In this document: piece after piece, positions 23,583 to 33,706 of the stretch
Layout: every line of letters starts with the position of its first letter
Position numbering within the stretch: position 1 is the first letter of the stretch
DNA from: CAXRDE01 sp964229355
GTDB taxonomy: Bacteria; Cyanobacteriota; Sericytochromatia; UBA7694
Length of the DNA stretch: 64,000 bases
Direction: 5' to 3'
NCBI GenBank assembly: GCA_964229355.1
Contig: CAXRDE010000023.1
Coordinates: 248,001 to 312,000, forward strand
Notes under the pieces: generated by a model
Told to the model about the DNA's origin: nothing
The model's database searches: none
The model's input: the letters and a program-made list of their open reading frames with translations, nothing else
Program-made: the position numbers and the translations under genes

Positions 23583-26500
23583 CCCGCCCCATTTTGAAAG
23601 CTTTACGGATCTACTGTGCTGGCGTGCCTTACAGCACCCTGAAGCACTCGCTTTTCGCTATTTTTCCGACGGAGAAACCGAAAGCGACCGTTTAAGCTAC
23701 GCAGACCTCGATCGGCAGGCACGGCGTTTGGGGGCCTATCTTCATCAACAGGGGTTTCAAGGTGAACGTTTACTTTTACTTTACCCACCGGACCTGCACT
23801 TTATCACTGCTTTTGTGGGCTGCCTGTACGCTGGCGCCATCCCGGTTCCGGCCTACCCGCCGGAGCCCCATCGCCTTCAGCATACCCGACAACGCCTCCA
23901 GCACATTGTTAAAGATGCTCAGGCCGCAGGGGTTTTAACCCTACAGGGTCTGGCCCACCAGGCCCAAACACTTTTTACCGAACATCCCCACCTCGAATGG
24001 ATACATAGCGATCAGCTTCCCTACCCCCCGGCAGATGGGTCCCCACCGCCGCAACGCGGTGATGACATTGCTTTTTTACAGTATACCTCCGGCTCCACCA
24101 GTGATCCTAAGGGCGTGATGATCACCCACCACAATCTCTTGAGCAATCAAGCCATGATCAAAGCCGCTTTTGCCCATGAAGAACAGAGCGCCCGCCTCGT
24201 GTGTTGGGTGCCTTTCTACCACGATATGGGTCTGGTGGGACATCTTTTGCAATCTCTATATGTGGGCGGTGAAACCCTGATTATGCCACCCACCGCCTTC
24301 TTAAAAAAGCCCGTGCGCTGGCTGCGTTTGATTCATCAATTTCAGGCCACGTCCACGGGAGCCCCCAATTTTGCTTACGATCTTTGCGTGCGCAAAATCA
24401 CTGCTGAAGAATGCGAGGGTTTGGATTTGTCTCGCTTGCGTATGGCCCTTAACGGTGCAGAGCCCGTTCAGGCAGATACGCTACAGCGCTTTGTGCAACG
24501 CTTTCAGCCCTATGGTTTAGATATCCATGCCCCTTATCCTGCCTATGGCATGGCCGAAGCCACGGTTTTTATTAGCGGTGGACGCCGAGAAGAGCGCCCT
24601 TTTTATCTTGAGGTGGATCGTTCAGCCCTGGCTGAGCACCGAATTGAGGTACAGGCAGGCTATGTGGGTGTACGGCCAGATAGCCTGCCCCCCCTGCTCC
24701 CGGAACAATTATGCCTGGTCAGTTCAGGCCGTCCCTGGCAAGAGACCACCCTGCAGATTGTGGATCCCCAGACCGGAGCCTTGCAAGCAGAGGGGCATAT
24801 TGGGGAAATTTGGGTGAAAGGCCCTCAGGTGGCTGCAGGCTACTGGAATCGTCCGGAAGCTACTGCCACCACCTTCATCGACGGGTTTTGCCATACCGGA
24901 GATCTTGGATTTCTTTACCAGGATCAATTATTTGTGACCGGACGCCTCAAGGATTTAATTATTGTGCGCGGGCGCAATATTTATCCTCAAGATCTGGAGC
25001 GCAGCGTCGATCACTGGCCCGCCCATGCCCCCGACGAACCCGCGAGTCACTGGATTCGCCCTGGATGTGGCGTAGCTTGTGCCACCGACGGGGCTCCCCA
25101 CTCGACCCCGGGCGAGCAGATCGTCTTCTTACAAGAGATTCACCCCCGGGCCCCGCAAAGTCCCGCTGAGCTCCAACAGCTACGGCAAGCCCTACAGACC
25201 TACCTCAGTGAAGTGCATCAGTTACCCATCCACGAAGTGGTGCTCCTGGCCCCCGGTAGCCTGCCCAAAACCTCCAGTGGAAAATTAATGCGTTCTGCGG
25301 CACAACAGGCGTACAAAGATGGTTTTACCCACAGCGGCATTCACCCCCTGTTACCCCTGCAAGCCCGAGATACTCTGCCGCCTCAGGAACCGCTGAAAAC
25401 CGTCGAGGCCACCGAGCCTTTAGACCGCTGGCTTTTGCACTGGCTGCAAAAAGAGCTGCATTGGCCCCACCCCCATTTGCCTGAAACAAATTTTCACGCG
25501 CTGGGCCTGGATTCTTTGGGTGCTATACGTCTGGTGGCCGATCTGGAACAAAAAACCCAACGCCAGTGCTCTGAAACCTTACTGTGGGAATACCCCACCC
25601 CGCAAAAACTATTGAACTTTCTCAGCAACCCCACAGCACAATCCCGGCTGCCGACTCTGGCAGCAGAGCCCGTCAAGCCCGGACTTCACGAGCCCATTGC
25701 CATTATTGGCATGTCCTGCCGTTTTCCCGGGGGCATCAAAGATCCCGAGAGCTTCTGGCACGTGCTCGCCAACGGTCAGGATTGCATTCAAACCATACCC
25801 CTTAGCGGCTGGCGCTGGCCCCACGAAGCCTTCTATAGGCCACATGATCCAGATCAGCCCCCACCACCAGGTAAAACGCCGGTGCAACGGGGCGGGTTCT
25901 TAGACGGGGTCTTTGATTTTGATCCGGCCTTTTTTCGGATTTCGCCCAAAGAAGCGCAGGATCTGGATCCCCAACAGCGCTTAATGCTCATGCTCACTTG
26001 GGAAGCCTTAAACAGTGCTGGCCTACGCCCAGAAGCCTACAAAGACCGTTTGGCCGGGGTTTTTCTGGGGCTCTCGAATCTGGATTATAGCCAGTGGCAC
26101 ATGCACAGCGGCCATCCGGAACACATTGGCCCTTACAGTGGCACTGGCATTTCACCCAGCACCGCCGCGGGGCGTATCGCCTATACCTTTGGTTTTCAGG
26201 GGCCAGTCATGACCCTGGACACCGCGTGTTCAGGGTCGCTGGTCGCCGTCCACCAGGCTTGCCAAAGCCTGCGGCTCGGAGAAGCCGAAATCGCCCTGGC
26301 AGGGGGGGTAAACCTCATCCTATCTCCCGAAGGTCACCTGTTTTTTTCCCAATTACAGGCCCTGGCTCCCGATGGCCGATGCAAAGCCTTTGCGGCCGAT
26401 GCCGATGGTTTTGTACGCAGTGAGGGCGGTGGGCTGGTGGTACTACAACCCCTGGCCGCAGCCCAACGCGAAGGCCGGCGCATTCTGGGCTTAATTCTGG

Positions 26501-29500
26501 GCAGCGCTGTCAATCACAACGGCACCAGCAACGGGCTCACCGCGCCCAGTACCCGGGCTCAACAACGCCTGTTACAACAGGCGCTGCAACAGGCCCACAC
26601 CCAACCTGAGGAAGTGGACTTTATTGAAGCCCATGGCACCGGCACCGCCCTGGGCGACCCGATTGAAGCAGAAGCCATCTCCCAGGCCTATCGGGTACAA
26701 GATCGCGAGCGCCCCTTATACATTGGAGCTCTCAAAACCCAGCTGGGTCATACCGAAAGCGCAGCCGGCATCGCGGGTTTACTCAAAAGTGTACTGATGC
26801 TGCACCACCAACACATCCCTGCCAATCTGCACGGTAGCGTCCTTAATCCCCGTTTACCGGTTGCCCCTGCGCTGGTGTTTCCTCAGCAGCTTATCCCGGC
26901 ATCCCTGCAGAAAATCGGTGTATCTTCTTTTGGTATCAGTGGCACCAATGCGCATTTGGTACTTTCTATAGCCCCTGCATCCAGCTCCGTTGCACCTTCC
27001 CAACCTCCGCACCCGATCCTGCTGACCGCCCATACACAAGCCACCCTTAAAGCCCGCTTGCAGCAATTTCAGCACTGGCTCAGTCAAAGCCCCGAAGCCC
27101 GTCTTCAGGACAGTGCGTTTTTTGCAGACCTCTCCTGGCGTCTGATGCACGAACAAGAACCCCTAAGCTGGCGTTGGGGAAGCGCTCCCCAAAGCTTAAA
27201 GGACCTACAGAAGGATCTTGAGGTGAGCCTCGCCCAGGCACAGGTGGGTATTCAGGCGAGCGTGCACCGCCCTAAAACCGTGTTTGTATTTCCAGGCCAG
27301 GGCGGACAATGGGCGGGTATGGGCCAGGAGCTCTACGCTCAGGAACCTGTCTTTCGCGAAACCATTGATACCCTGGAAGCCCAGTTTAGTCGCCACGTTG
27401 GCGCATTACCAGCTCCGTTGTCCACCTTAATTCAAGCGGGCCAGGAAATCCAGGAACTTCCCCACATTCAGGCCGTGCTGTTTGCTTATCAGGTGGCCCT
27501 GGCCCATTGCTGGATGGCGCGGGGCATTACCCCTCAGGCGGTGGTGGGCCATAGCATGGGAGAGGTAGCAGCCGCATATCTGGCGGGAGCGCTTGCCCTG
27601 GAAGACGCCGTGCAAATTATGGTGTGCCGCAGTCAGTTGCTGGACCAACCCCACCTCAAAGGCGCCATGCTGGTCACCGCCCTGTCGCCCGAAGCAGCAC
27701 ACGCTCAGGTAGAAGCCTATCCTCAAACCGTGGTGGGTGTTTACAATAGTCCAACGTCCTGTGTCCTCTCGGGCCCCGCGCAAGACTTAGGGGCCATTGC
27801 CACCCAACTGGAGTCCCAGGGCATATTTTGCCGTCTGGTACAGGTGAGCGCCGCCTCTCACACGCCAGCGATTGAACACATTCAAGGGCTGTTATTGGAA
27901 CAGCTAAAAGCCATCAAAAGTCAGCCCTTAAAAATCCCCATGTGCTCCAGTGTAACCGGTACCTGGCTCAAAACAGAGCCACTGGACGCGGCCTACTGGT
28001 ACGCAAATTTACGCCAACCGGTACAGTTTATGCAAGCGGCCAACCAACTCCTGGAGGATTCAGCCACCGTATGGATCGAAATGAGCCCTCATCCTGTACT
28101 GAGCCCCAGCATCAAGGAAAATGCCCAGGCACAGTCACGGTCTGTCCAGGTGCTCGCACCTGCCCGACGGCAGCAAGCCGAACGCCAAACCCTGTGGCAA
28201 AGCCTGCTGACGTATCAGTGCCTCGGCGGATCCGTACGCTGGTCCCTTGCGCCTGTGGTCTCAGATCCCCACTGGCAACTGCCGCCCTACCCCTGGCAGG
28301 GACAATACTACGAAAGACAAAGACCTTCTAAAACCCCCACAGAAGTGCCGTCCCGCCCCCCGCAGGAGATCTCCCGACCCACACAGCCTGAAATCTGGCA
28401 TCTGGCCTGGGAAAAAAGTCCACTTATGCCCCTGAGCCATCGGGCATTGTCCACAGATTGGCTAATTTTCTGTGATGATCCCTCACTGCGCTGGAGCCTG
28501 GAGATGATTTTACAGGGACAGCAATGTATCTGGGTACAACGGGGACATAGCTTACAGTTAAAGCATTTTCCCCTCACCCTTGATCCCACCGAAGCCAACC
28601 ATTTTGAAGCCCTGGCCAACACCCTTCAAAAAAAAGGAAAACGCTTTCGAGGTGTTATTTTTGCCTGGGGCGCCAGCAACCCCCATTTTTCCAGTGCGCA
28701 AGCCAGCGAACACTATCTTCATTTACTGCACTGGCTCCAGGCCATGGTCATGCTGAACCCAGCCCCCCGACTGTATGTCATAAGCCAGGGGCACTTAAGC
28801 ACCAGCCTCTGGAAAGGGCTGACCCACACTGCTTTTTACGAGTATCCCCAATGGCACTGTACCCACATTGATATCGGGACAGCTCCCGAAACCCAAACCT
28901 TTCAACTGCTTGCTACCGAGCTTTTTGGTGACAGTCCTGAAACCCAGGTGGTACTAAGAACAGAGCGGTATGTGGCGCGCCTTAAAGCGGGTACACCCGC
29001 CCCTGAAGAAAAATATCCCTTTGGACCGGATAGGGTACACAAGCCTACGTCCTGGAAAAACCGCTGGCCCTTCAAAAAAACAGAGACGGCTTTGCCGGAA
29101 GCACCCACCCCCTGGCGCATACGCCCTGACGCCCAATACCTCATTACCGGTGGATTGGGCCTGCTGGGCTTTCATACGGCCCAATGGCTCGTGGAAGCTG
29201 GCGCACGCTACCTGACCTTAATGGGGCGTCACCTTCAACCCAGTCCTGAGCAAGCGCTACAGCTTGCCCAATGGCAAAGGGCAGGCATTCAAGTCCAGTT
29301 ATTTCAAGGGGACGTGTCCCAGGAGCACGATCTGCAGCGCTACTTCACACAGCTGGCCCAGGGCCCGCCTTTGCGAGGCATCATTCACAGCGCTGGCATT
29401 TTGCATGACGGTCTGATTCAATCCCAGAACGCCGGCAACCGGTTAGCTCACCTGGCTGTGCTGGCTCCCAAGGTCAAGGGCACCTGGCTTTTGCATACCC

Positions 29501-30303
29501 TCAGTCAACAATTTCAATGCAGCCTGGAGCTCTTTGTATGCTATTCTTCGATTACGGCTCCTCTGGGCATGCCCGGACAGGGCAATTACGCGGCGGCCAA
29601 TAGCTTTATGGATCAGCTTATGGCCTGGCGCGCTCAGCAAGGCCTGGCGGGCACCAGCATTCAGTGGGGTCCCTGGGAACGCCCTGATTTTGAGGGGACT
29701 CAGACCCGGTCTGGCCGCTCTCTGCTCAGTCAATACGGATTCAGCCCCATTGCCTTACGCACGGGGCTGCACGTCTTACCGCGGGTTGTAGAGGACCAGG
29801 CTCCCGCTGCAGCTGTCATTGCCCTGAGCTTAGACCAGCTGTTCAAGGTTTTTCCCCACACCCGGCACTTACCGCTGCTGCGTCGCATGGCTCAAGCGCA
29901 ACAAATCAGCTTACCTCCCGAGGCATGGCAGCGGACATCAGCAAGCCCGCCGCAAGCCGCCCCTCGTCCGGCCCCCCAGACCACGACATCGCCAACCCCT
30001 GATCCACAGTCACCGCTGCCCACCGAAGGTCCCACGCCAGAAAAGTTACAGGCCTTTCTGCATCAAACGGTGGCTGAGATCCTGGGCGTTCCCCCGGGAC
30101 AAATCCATCCCCAAAGCCCACTCCGGGGTTATGGTTTTGATTCCCTGATGGCTCTTGAGCTCAAAGCCCAGCTTCAGAGCCAGTATGCTTTAACCCTTCA
30201 ACAGTCAGAGCGTTTTCAAAGTATGAGTCTGGAAGAAATGACCGAAAGGCTATGTTTTCCGGAACGGTTTCCGACTATTGATAGCCCTGGGCCTGAAGGT
30301 TAA
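23569..30303 (+). CDS. Type I polyketide synthase, FAAL-ACP-KS-AT-KR-ACP
   Basis: A 2244-residue single-module synthase. Domains by residue: fatty acyl-AMP ligase about 1-590 (YTSGSTSDPKG near 172); ACP with GLDSL near 647; KS from 707 with DTACSGS (Cys near 886), EAHGTGT and GHTESAAG; AT from 1239 with GHSMGE (Ser near 1328); KR from about 1856 with TGGLGLLG and the SS...NYAAAN catalytic region (Tyr near 2006); ACP with GFDSL near 2191. There is no DH, ER or thioesterase. Known logic: a free fatty acid is adenylated, loaded, extended once and reduced to a 3-hydroxyacyl-ACP. The ATG at 23569 follows GAGGA; the GTG at 23554 would include that site. It overlaps GH3 by 14 bp and the convergent ABC gene by 29 bp. 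Confidence 0.93.
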   Translation: MTHPDPPHFESFTDLLCWRALQHPEALAFRYFSDGETESDRLSYADLDRQARRLGAYLHQQGFQGERLLLLYPPDLHFITAFVGCLYAGAIPVPAYPPEPHRLQHTRQRLQHIVKDAQAAGVLTLQGLAHQAQTLFTEHPHLEWIHSDQLPYPPADGSPPPQRGDDIAFLQYTSGSTSDPKGVMITHHNLLSNQAMIKAAFAHEEQSARLVCWVPFYHDMGLVGHLLQSLYVGGETLIMPPTAFLKKPVRWLRLIHQFQATSTGAPNFAYDLCVRKITAEECEGLDLSRLRMALNGAEPVQADTLQRFVQRFQPYGLDIHAPYPAYGMAEATVFISGGRREERPFYLEVDRSALAEHRIEVQAGYVGVRPDSLPPLLPEQLCLVSSGRPWQETTLQIVDPQTGALQAEGHIGEIWVKGPQVAAGYWNRPEATATTFIDGFCHTGDLGFLYQDQLFVTGRLKDLIIVRGRNIYPQDLERSVDHWPAHAPDEPASHWIRPGCGVACATDGAPHSTPGEQIVFLQEIHPRAPQSPAELQQLRQALQTYLSEVHQLPIHEVVLLAPGSLPKTSSGKLMRSAAQQAYKDGFTHSGIHPLLPLQARDTLPPQEPLKTVEATEPLDRWLLHWLQKELHWPHPHLPETNFHALGLDSLGAIRLVADLEQKTQRQCSETLLWEYPTPQKLLNFLSNPTAQSRLPTLAAEPVKPGLHEPIAIIGMSCRFPGGIKDPESFWHVLANGQDCIQTIPLSGWRWPHEAFYRPHDPDQPPPPGKTPVQRGGFLDGVFDFDPAFFRISPKEAQDLDPQQRLMLMLTWEALNSAGLRPEAYKDRLAGVFLGLSNLDYSQWHMHSGHPEHIGPYSGTGISPSTAAGRIAYTFGFQGPVMTLDTACSGSLVAVHQACQSLRLGEAEIALAGGVNLILSPEGHLFFSQLQALAPDGRCKAFAADADGFVRSEGGGLVVLQPLAAAQREGRRILGLILGSAVNHNGTSNGLTAPSTRAQQRLLQQALQQAHTQPEEVDFIEAHGTGTALGDPIEAEAISQAYRVQDRERPLYIGALKTQLGHTESAAGIAGLLKSVLMLHHQHIPANLHGSVLNPRLPVAPALVFPQQLIPASLQKIGVSSFGISGTNAHLVLSIAPASSSVAPSQPPHPILLTAHTQATLKARLQQFQHWLSQSPEARLQDSAFFADLSWRLMHEQEPLSWRWGSAPQSLKDLQKDLEVSLAQAQVGIQASVHRPKTVFVFPGQGGQWAGMGQELYAQEPVFRETIDTLEAQFSRHVGALPAPLSTLIQAGQEIQELPHIQAVLFAYQVALAHCWMARGITPQAVVGHSMGEVAAAYLAGALALEDAVQIMVCRSQLLDQPHLKGAMLVTALSPEAAHAQVEAYPQTVVGVYNSPTSCVLSGPAQDLGAIATQLESQGIFCRLVQVSAASHTPAIEHIQGLLLEQLKAIKSQPLKIPMCSSVTGTWLKTEPLDAAYWYANLRQPVQFMQAANQLLEDSATVWIEMSPHPVLSPSIKENAQAQSRSVQVLAPARRQQAERQTLWQSLLTYQCLGGSVRWSLAPVVSDPHWQLPPYPWQGQYYERQRPSKTPTEVPSRPPQEISRPTQPEIWHLAWEKSPLMPLSHRALSTDWLIFCDDPSLRWSLEMILQGQQCIWVQRGHSLQLKHFPLTLDPTEANHFEALANTLQKKGKRFRGVIFAWGASNPHFSSAQASEHYLHLLHWLQAMVMLNPAPRLYVISQGHLSTSLWKGLTHTAFYEYPQWHCTHIDIGTAPETQTFQLLATELFGDSPETQVVLRTERYVARLKAGTPAPEEKYPFGPDRVHKPTSWKNRWPFKKTETALPEAPTPWRIRPDAQYLITGGLGLLGFHTAQWLVEAGARYLTLMGRHLQPSPEQALQLAQWQRAGIQVQLFQGDVSQEHDLQRYFTQLAQGPPLRGIIHSAGILHDGLIQSQNAGNRLAHLAVLAPKVKGTWLLHTLSQQFQCSLELFVCYSSITAPLGMPGQGNYAAANSFMDQLMAWRAQQGLAGTSIQWGPWERPDFEGTQTRSGRSLLSQYGFSPIALRTGLHVLPRVVEDQAPAAAVIALSLDQLFKVFPHTRHLPLLRRMAQAQQISLPPEAWQRTSASPPQAAPRPAPQTTTSPTPDPQSPLPTEGPTPEKLQAFLHQTVAEILGVPPGQIHPQSPLRGYGFDSLMALELKAQLQSQYALTLQQSERFQSMSLEEMTERLCFPERFPTIDSPGPEG

Positions 30304-32095
30304 ACAAGCGGGCATAGGTTTGCCCTCTGGCCATTAAAGCCTCATGGGATCCCTGCTCTAAAATTTTTCCGGCTTCAAGCACCACAATATGGTCTGCCAT
30401 ACGCACGGTCGAAAAACGATGGGAAATGACAATCGCCATTTGATCCTGTGTCACTTCACGAAAACGCTCAAAAATAAGGGCTTCCGCTTCAGGGTCCATG
30501 GCTGAAGTGGGTTCATCCAAAATCACAATATCCGAGGTCTCTCGCATAAAAGCGCGCGCAAGGGCTACCCGCTGCCATTGCCCTCCCGACAATTCTTGAC
30601 CCTCTTTAAACCACCGGCCCAACTGGGTTTGGTAGCCCTGCGGCAAGCGCTCTAAAAAGGAAGTCACCATGCCTTTCTCACCCGCAATCGCCCAGCGGTC
30701 GGTATCATAAAAGTGGGCCTGATCACCTGCTCCAATGTTCTCACCCACCAACATTTGATAGCGCACAAAGTCTTGAAAAATCACGCCCACCCGCTGACGC
30801 AAGGTTTGAATATCCCAGTCCTCAAGGGGCGTTCCATCCAAAAGAATTTGTCCTTCAGAAGGCTCATACAGGCGGGTTAAAAGCTTAATCAAGGTGGTTT
30901 TACCGGAGCCGTTTTCGCCCACCAGCGCCAGCTTATAACCGGGTTTTAAGTGCAAGCTAATGGCATCCAGAGCCCGGTGGGTAGAGCCGGGATAGCAAAA
31001 ACTGACGTTTTCGAAACGAATGCCGTCGCCCGGAAGGGCACCCTGTGTGACGTGACCCGCGTAAACCTTCACCGGCTGCTCCAAAAAGTCATACAGGGTA
31101 GACAGGTAGAGATTGTCTTCGTACATGCCCCCCATGCTGTTCAACAGCGCTGCAAAAGCCGCCTGGCCCTGACGAAATACCGCCAGGTACATGGTCATTT
31201 GACCCAGGGTTAATTGCCGAGCCAGCGTCGCCATCACAGTCCAGAAATAAGCCCCATACAGCGCCACGTTACTGAGAATGCCCAGAGCAAAGCCCCAGAT
31301 ATTACGGCGGCGGGTTAATTGCTGATCTTCTTGAAACACCTTTTGAAAGATATCCTGATAACGCTTCAAAAACAAAGGACCCAATTGGTACAACTGCACC
31401 TCTTTTACATAGTCCTCGCGGGCAATAAGCATCTCTAAGTAGTTTTGTTCACGGGTTTCTGGCGCACGCCAGCTAAACAGGCGAAAAGCGTCTCCAGAAA
31501 ATTTGGTTTCGGCAATAAACGAAGGAATCGCTGCAAGTCCCAAAATGACCACCGCCCAGGGTGAAAAGGCCAGCAATAGGCCAACGTAAGTTATCAAAGA
31601 GAGGGTGTTTTGCAACACCGAAAACAAGCGGTTAATCAAACTGAGGGGTCGACTGGAAGCCTCTCGGCGGGCACGGGTTAGCTTATCGTAAAATTCTGCA
31701 TCTTCAAACTGGGGCAACGACAGCTGCAAAGCCTTTTCGAGGATTAACGTATTGACCTGGTGGCCCAACATCACCCGCAGCAGGGCCTGGCAGACCGCGA
31801 TACCCTTTTGAGCCGCCAGTTGTACAATCACCAGTCCCCCCTCAAGCAAAACGTAAAAAAGAGCATCTTGCCGCATGCTCATATCACCCTGCAAGACCGC
31901 CACCACACTGTCCACAAGCAACTTGCCTGTATAGGCAATACCCGCCGGAATTAAGCCAGCCACCAGGGTACAAAAAGCCAACCAGAGGGTAAGCCTTGCC
32001 GAGGTTTGCCACACCATATTAAGGGCCGGGGCACTATATTGAAAGGCCCCTTTCAGGGTTTGAAAAAAAGAAGGACGTTGTATTGATTTTTGCAT
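30275..32095 (-). CDS. ABC exporter, fused membrane and ATP-binding domains
   Basis: A 606-residue half-transporter (MsbA/LmrA type). The N-terminal 330 residues hold about six transmembrane helices; the C-terminal part is the ATPase: VGENGSGKTTLIKLL, Q-loop VIFQDFVRYQ, signature ELSGGQWQRVALARA, Walker B IVILDEPTSAMD and H-loop IVISHRFSTVR. It probably forms a homodimer exporting a lipid, peptide or drug-like molecule. I favour the ATG at 32093-32095, preceded by GGGAG; an ATG at 32107 overlaps the -10 box. Its C-terminus overlaps the end of the convergent PKS gene by 29 bp, so it is a good candidate to export the PKS product, though transcribed oppositely. Confidence 0.9.
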   Translation of the reverse strand: MQKSIQRPSFFQTLKGAFQYSAPALNMVWQTSARLTLWLAFCTLVAGLIPAGIAYTGKLLVDSVVAVLQGDMSMRQDALFYVLLEGGLVIVQLAAQKGIAVCQALLRVMLGHQVNTLILEKALQLSLPQFEDAEFYDKLTRARREASSRPLSLINRLFSVLQNTLSLITYVGLLLAFSPWAVVILGLAAIPSFIAETKFSGDAFRLFSWRAPETREQNYLEMLIAREDYVKEVQLYQLGPLFLKRYQDIFQKVFQEDQQLTRRRNIWGFALGILSNVALYGAYFWTVMATLARQLTLGQMTMYLAVFRQGQAAFAALLNSMGGMYEDNLYLSTLYDFLEQPVKVYAGHVTQGALPGDGIRFENVSFCYPGSTHRALDAISLHLKPGYKLALVGENGSGKTTLIKLLTRLYEPSEGQILLDGTPLEDWDIQTLRQRVGVIFQDFVRYQMLVGENIGAGDQAHFYDTDRWAIAGEKGMVTSFLERLPQGYQTQLGRWFKEGQELSGGQWQRVALARAFMRETSDIVILDEPTSAMDPEAEALIFERFREVTQDQMAIVISHRFSTVRMADHIVVLEAGKILEQGSHEALMARGQTYARLFNLQAQGYQ

Positions 32096-32105
32096 TGTGG
32101 CTCCC

Positions 32106-32134
32106 ATTATACGGCTTTTAAAAGGGCGTGGTAA
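32106..32134 (-). promoter_or_regulatory. Promoter of the ABC exporter gene
   Basis: Minus strand: TTACCA (32129-32134), 17 bp, TATAAT (32106-32111). The -10 ends 10 bp before the ATG at 32095, giving a leader of about four bases. Confidence 0.5.
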
Positions 32135-32203
32135 CAATCCCTGCCCCTTGCGCTGCATTCTGTGTTAAGATCACCCTAAAATAATGCACATAGGATCTCT
32201 GTC

Positions 32204-33661
32204 ATGCAAACCAAACGAACACCCGTCAAACGCATTCAAATCGCCTTCTCTGCTTTGTGTACTGTGGCTCTGGTGAATGCCTGTGCACCGGCAAACAGCC
32301 CATCCCCCACCGGTCCCGAAGCAACCCCCACTCCCAGTTCAGCGCCCACAAATGCGCCAAGTGCTGAACCCACGGCTCCAACGCCCACAGCCACACCCAC
32401 CGCTGCCCCCAGCGAAGCCCCCTCGCCTTCAGCCACGCCTCAACCTACCCCCACCCCCGAAGTGCCCAGCCCAACCCCAGAGCCCACGCCAACGCCCGCC
32501 ACCTCAGGCACCATTAACGTGCAGGTTTTTGATGACAACACTTCTCCGGTTACCGTGGCCCAGGTGACCGCCAGTAATATCAGCGGTGGCGAAAGTTATA
32601 ATGGTACTGCTGAGCGTCAGGGCAGCACCTATACCCTGAGTAACGTCCCGTTAAACCAAACCCTTGAACTCAAAGTTACCGCACCAGGTTACACCACACG
32701 TACCCGCCTGGTCTCGCTTTCATCCCTTGAACCCGAGATCACGCTCGAATTCAAGGACAGTTTTTCCATTTCAAGCCGTCCAGAAGTTGTGTCAGTAGAA
32801 CCCGAAGGTAGTATTACCAGTGCATACCAGACCTTGACCATTCGCTTTAGCGAAGAAATGGACAGAAGGTCCGTAGAGCGTTCTCTGGGTTTACAGCTCG
32901 AAAGTAGCTCGACCTTTTTAACCGGCACACCGGCTCCTGGTGCGGTGTCACTACGCGGCAATGAAGAAGATACCGTGTTTGATATTCGCCATTTTAATGT
33001 GGTGTGGGACGGTGACGACATGTTGAAACTCACTCCCAAATGGGGATGGCCACGCACCAGAAACAGCAACTACCGCCTGATTTTGACCTATCGCCGGGCA
33101 GGAGATAGTCTGGGCGGGGGCGTTAAAGACCAGGACCAAACCGCGGCAAGAGATATTATCCTTTCCAACAGCAGCAGCGACGGTGGCAATCGCCGTGTCG
33201 AAGACGGCCCCTTTCGCAGCGGCAATATTAATAAAGCGTCCTGGCCCCTACGTATTAGCTATAGCCCTGACCCTATCGAGTTCACCACCTTAACCGCGGA
33301 CAATAACGGTGATAACGACACCATTACCCTCACCTTTACCGATAATCTCTCTTATACCCTACCCAACGGTGCAACAGTTATTGGAGGATCTGACGGTCGC
33401 GCCAGCGCAGCCCCTGCGGGACAGGCGGCGGTAAGCTCTCAGGCGGCGGTAAACAATTACCGTTTAACCTGTAACGGTGAGCTCAGAGTGTGGCCAGCAG
33501 GCAGTGCAGCCATTTTATTCTCAAGCGATCAGGTACGCCTTCAAAGTAACGGTACCAATCTCTTTGACAGCGGAGAACAATGCCAATTAAATCTGAGCGG
33601 TGCTCAAGATCCACGGGGAGCCACCATTCGTGATCCCGATGCGAGCTTTTCCGTACCCTAA
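32204..33661 (+). CDS. Pro/Thr-rich surface lipoprotein with Ig-like domains
   Basis: A 485-residue protein. The signal peptide ends in LVNAC (lipobox). Residues about 28-100 are a low-complexity linker of Pro, Thr, Ala and Ser. A carboxypeptidase-regulatory-like beta domain follows (about 102-180, INVQVFDDN, LELKVTAPGYTTRTR), then a Big_5/SbsA-like Ig fold (RPEVVSVEPEGSITSAYQTL). The C-terminal half is beta-rich and unrecognised. It probably projects from the outer membrane, the linker crossing a surface layer. AGGA lies nine bases before the ATG, and a TAAAAT box at 32177-32182 may serve as -10. It is divergent from the ABC exporter. Confidence 0.8.
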   Translation: MQTKRTPVKRIQIAFSALCTVALVNACAPANSPSPTGPEATPTPSSAPTNAPSAEPTAPTPTATPTAAPSEAPSPSATPQPTPTPEVPSPTPEPTPTPATSGTINVQVFDDNTSPVTVAQVTASNISGGESYNGTAERQGSTYTLSNVPLNQTLELKVTAPGYTTRTRLVSLSSLEPEITLEFKDSFSISSRPEVVSVEPEGSITSAYQTLTIRFSEEMDRRSVERSLGLQLESSSTFLTGTPAPGAVSLRGNEEDTVFDIRHFNVVWDGDDMLKLTPKWGWPRTRNSNYRLILTYRRAGDSLGGGVKDQDQTAARDIILSNSSSDGGNRRVEDGPFRSGNINKASWPLRISYSPDPIEFTTLTADNNGDNDTITLTFTDNLSYTLPNGATVIGGSDGRASAAPAGQAAVSSQAAVNNYRLTCNGELRVWPAGSAAILFSSDQVRLQSNGTNLFDSGEQCQLNLSGAQDPRGATIRDPDASFSVP

Positions 33662-33706
33662 CGCCTCAGCAATACCCACTGCTTTAACGACAAAGGATAC
33701 TTAGCA

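Noticed and set aside
24711..25169. A 152-residue plus-strand frame within the PKS gene
   Set aside because: It overlaps the FAAL domain in another frame, with no domain or ribosome site.
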